A program made the position numbers and the translations under genes. Below the pieces are notes generated by a model that saw nothing but the letters and a program-made list of their open reading frames with translations, had not been told where the DNA came from and ran no database searches. Shown here piece by piece: positions 63,416 to 64,000 of a stretch of 64,000 nt of DNA; position 1 is the stretch's first letter; the number at the start of each line of letters is the position of its first letter. Source of the stretch: Dryobates pubescens (Eukaryota > Chordata > Aves > Piciformes > Picidae); assembly GCF_014839835.1 (NCBI RefSeq), contig NC_071644.1, positions 7,665,266 to 7,729,265 on the forward strand. Direction: 5' to 3'.

Positions 63416-64000
63416 CTAGAAGTGGAAGAAGAGAAGACAATTTAATGAGCTGGAGTTTACCCAGGATCTGGTTTATATTTTGGTGGGCAGAGGGAAGAAG
63501 GAACTCAGCCCCTTGCTAAGCGAAAGGCTGCAACTCAGCAAGCTGGAATGCAGCTGCTGCTAGGAACCTCCACTCAGTGCCCTCAGGGAGGTGGTCACAT
63601 TGTTCATCAGAGCTGTCCACCTAGCTAGACTGCCTTAAATGTCCTTCCTTTCCCACTCTATAGGCAAGTGCACTGCAGACTTCCCATTTTGGCCCACAAA
63701 TGGCAGCATCTTGATGTCAGTGTGTAAGGATTTGGGTGCTCTGAAATGACATCAGAAAACAGAAATCAAAGCTTCTGTGAGACCAGAAGGAACTCATCTG
63801 CTGACCTCATCTTTGCTACCACCTTAAAATGGGAAGGTCCCACGACAGGATGATGTTGATTAGGAGGTTTTATTTACTCATTCAGTCCCCACTGCATAAA
63901 GAAGAGGCAGGAATGCAGCCACACAGCTACAGCCAAACCTGGATGCTGTAGGTCAGCATTTCCAGCAACACCACAGTGCATGGAGCAGCAAGGAGGAGTG
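63416..64000 (-). other. Intron upstream of exon a (runs off window)
   Basis: Contains the acceptor tract of exon a. I looked for the preceding GOLIM4 exons (membrane anchor, then HKKAKE-type sequence) and did not find them, so they lie further right. Confidence 0.7.

Overview
The window is host nuclear DNA from a bird. The evidence is about 36 fragments of CR1 LINEs, the dominant avian retroposon (my rough estimate is 10-11 kb, about 17% of the window), CpG-rich promoters, and four vertebrate genes in an order that matches human 1p36.33 (TMEM240 - SSU72 - FNDC10), a block I expect on a microchromosome such as chicken chromosome 21. That CR1 load is high for a bird and would fit a woodpecker-like lineage, but this is inference. 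No rRNA, tRNA, CRISPR, retroviral element or DNA transposon was recognised.

All four genes lie on the minus strand. Left to right: TMEM240 (first two coding exons at 3035-3091 and 2624-2730; the rest lies beyond the left edge) with an extremely homopolymer-rich CpG promoter at 3.1-4.4 kb; SSU72 (five coding exons between 30021 and 8741, complete, 194 codons) with a CpG promoter at 29.6-30.4 kb; FNDC10 (single coding exon 38048-37359) with a TATA box and inverted CCAAT box; and, from 63415 down to 44107, twelve exons of a Golgi coiled-coil protein clearly related to GOLIM4 (GPP130), whose first exons lie beyond the right edge. As far as I recall, no GOLIM4 relative sits next to FNDC10 in human, where GOLIM4 itself is on 3q26, so this is probably a paralogue kept in birds.

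The genes share no pathway. SSU72 is a nuclear CTD phosphatase, TMEM240 a neuronal membrane protein, FNDC10 a type I membrane protein with a fibronectin III domain, and the fourth gene a predicted cis-Golgi type II membrane protein. The block is held together by ancient synteny.

The most notable structures are the GOLIM4-like gene; a 167-bp near-identical inverted repeat (44937-45103 and 45741-45907) in which one copy was pasted into a CR1; a U12-type (minor spliceosome) intron in SSU72; and several informative CR1 rearrangements (nested, internally deleted, and 5'-inverted).
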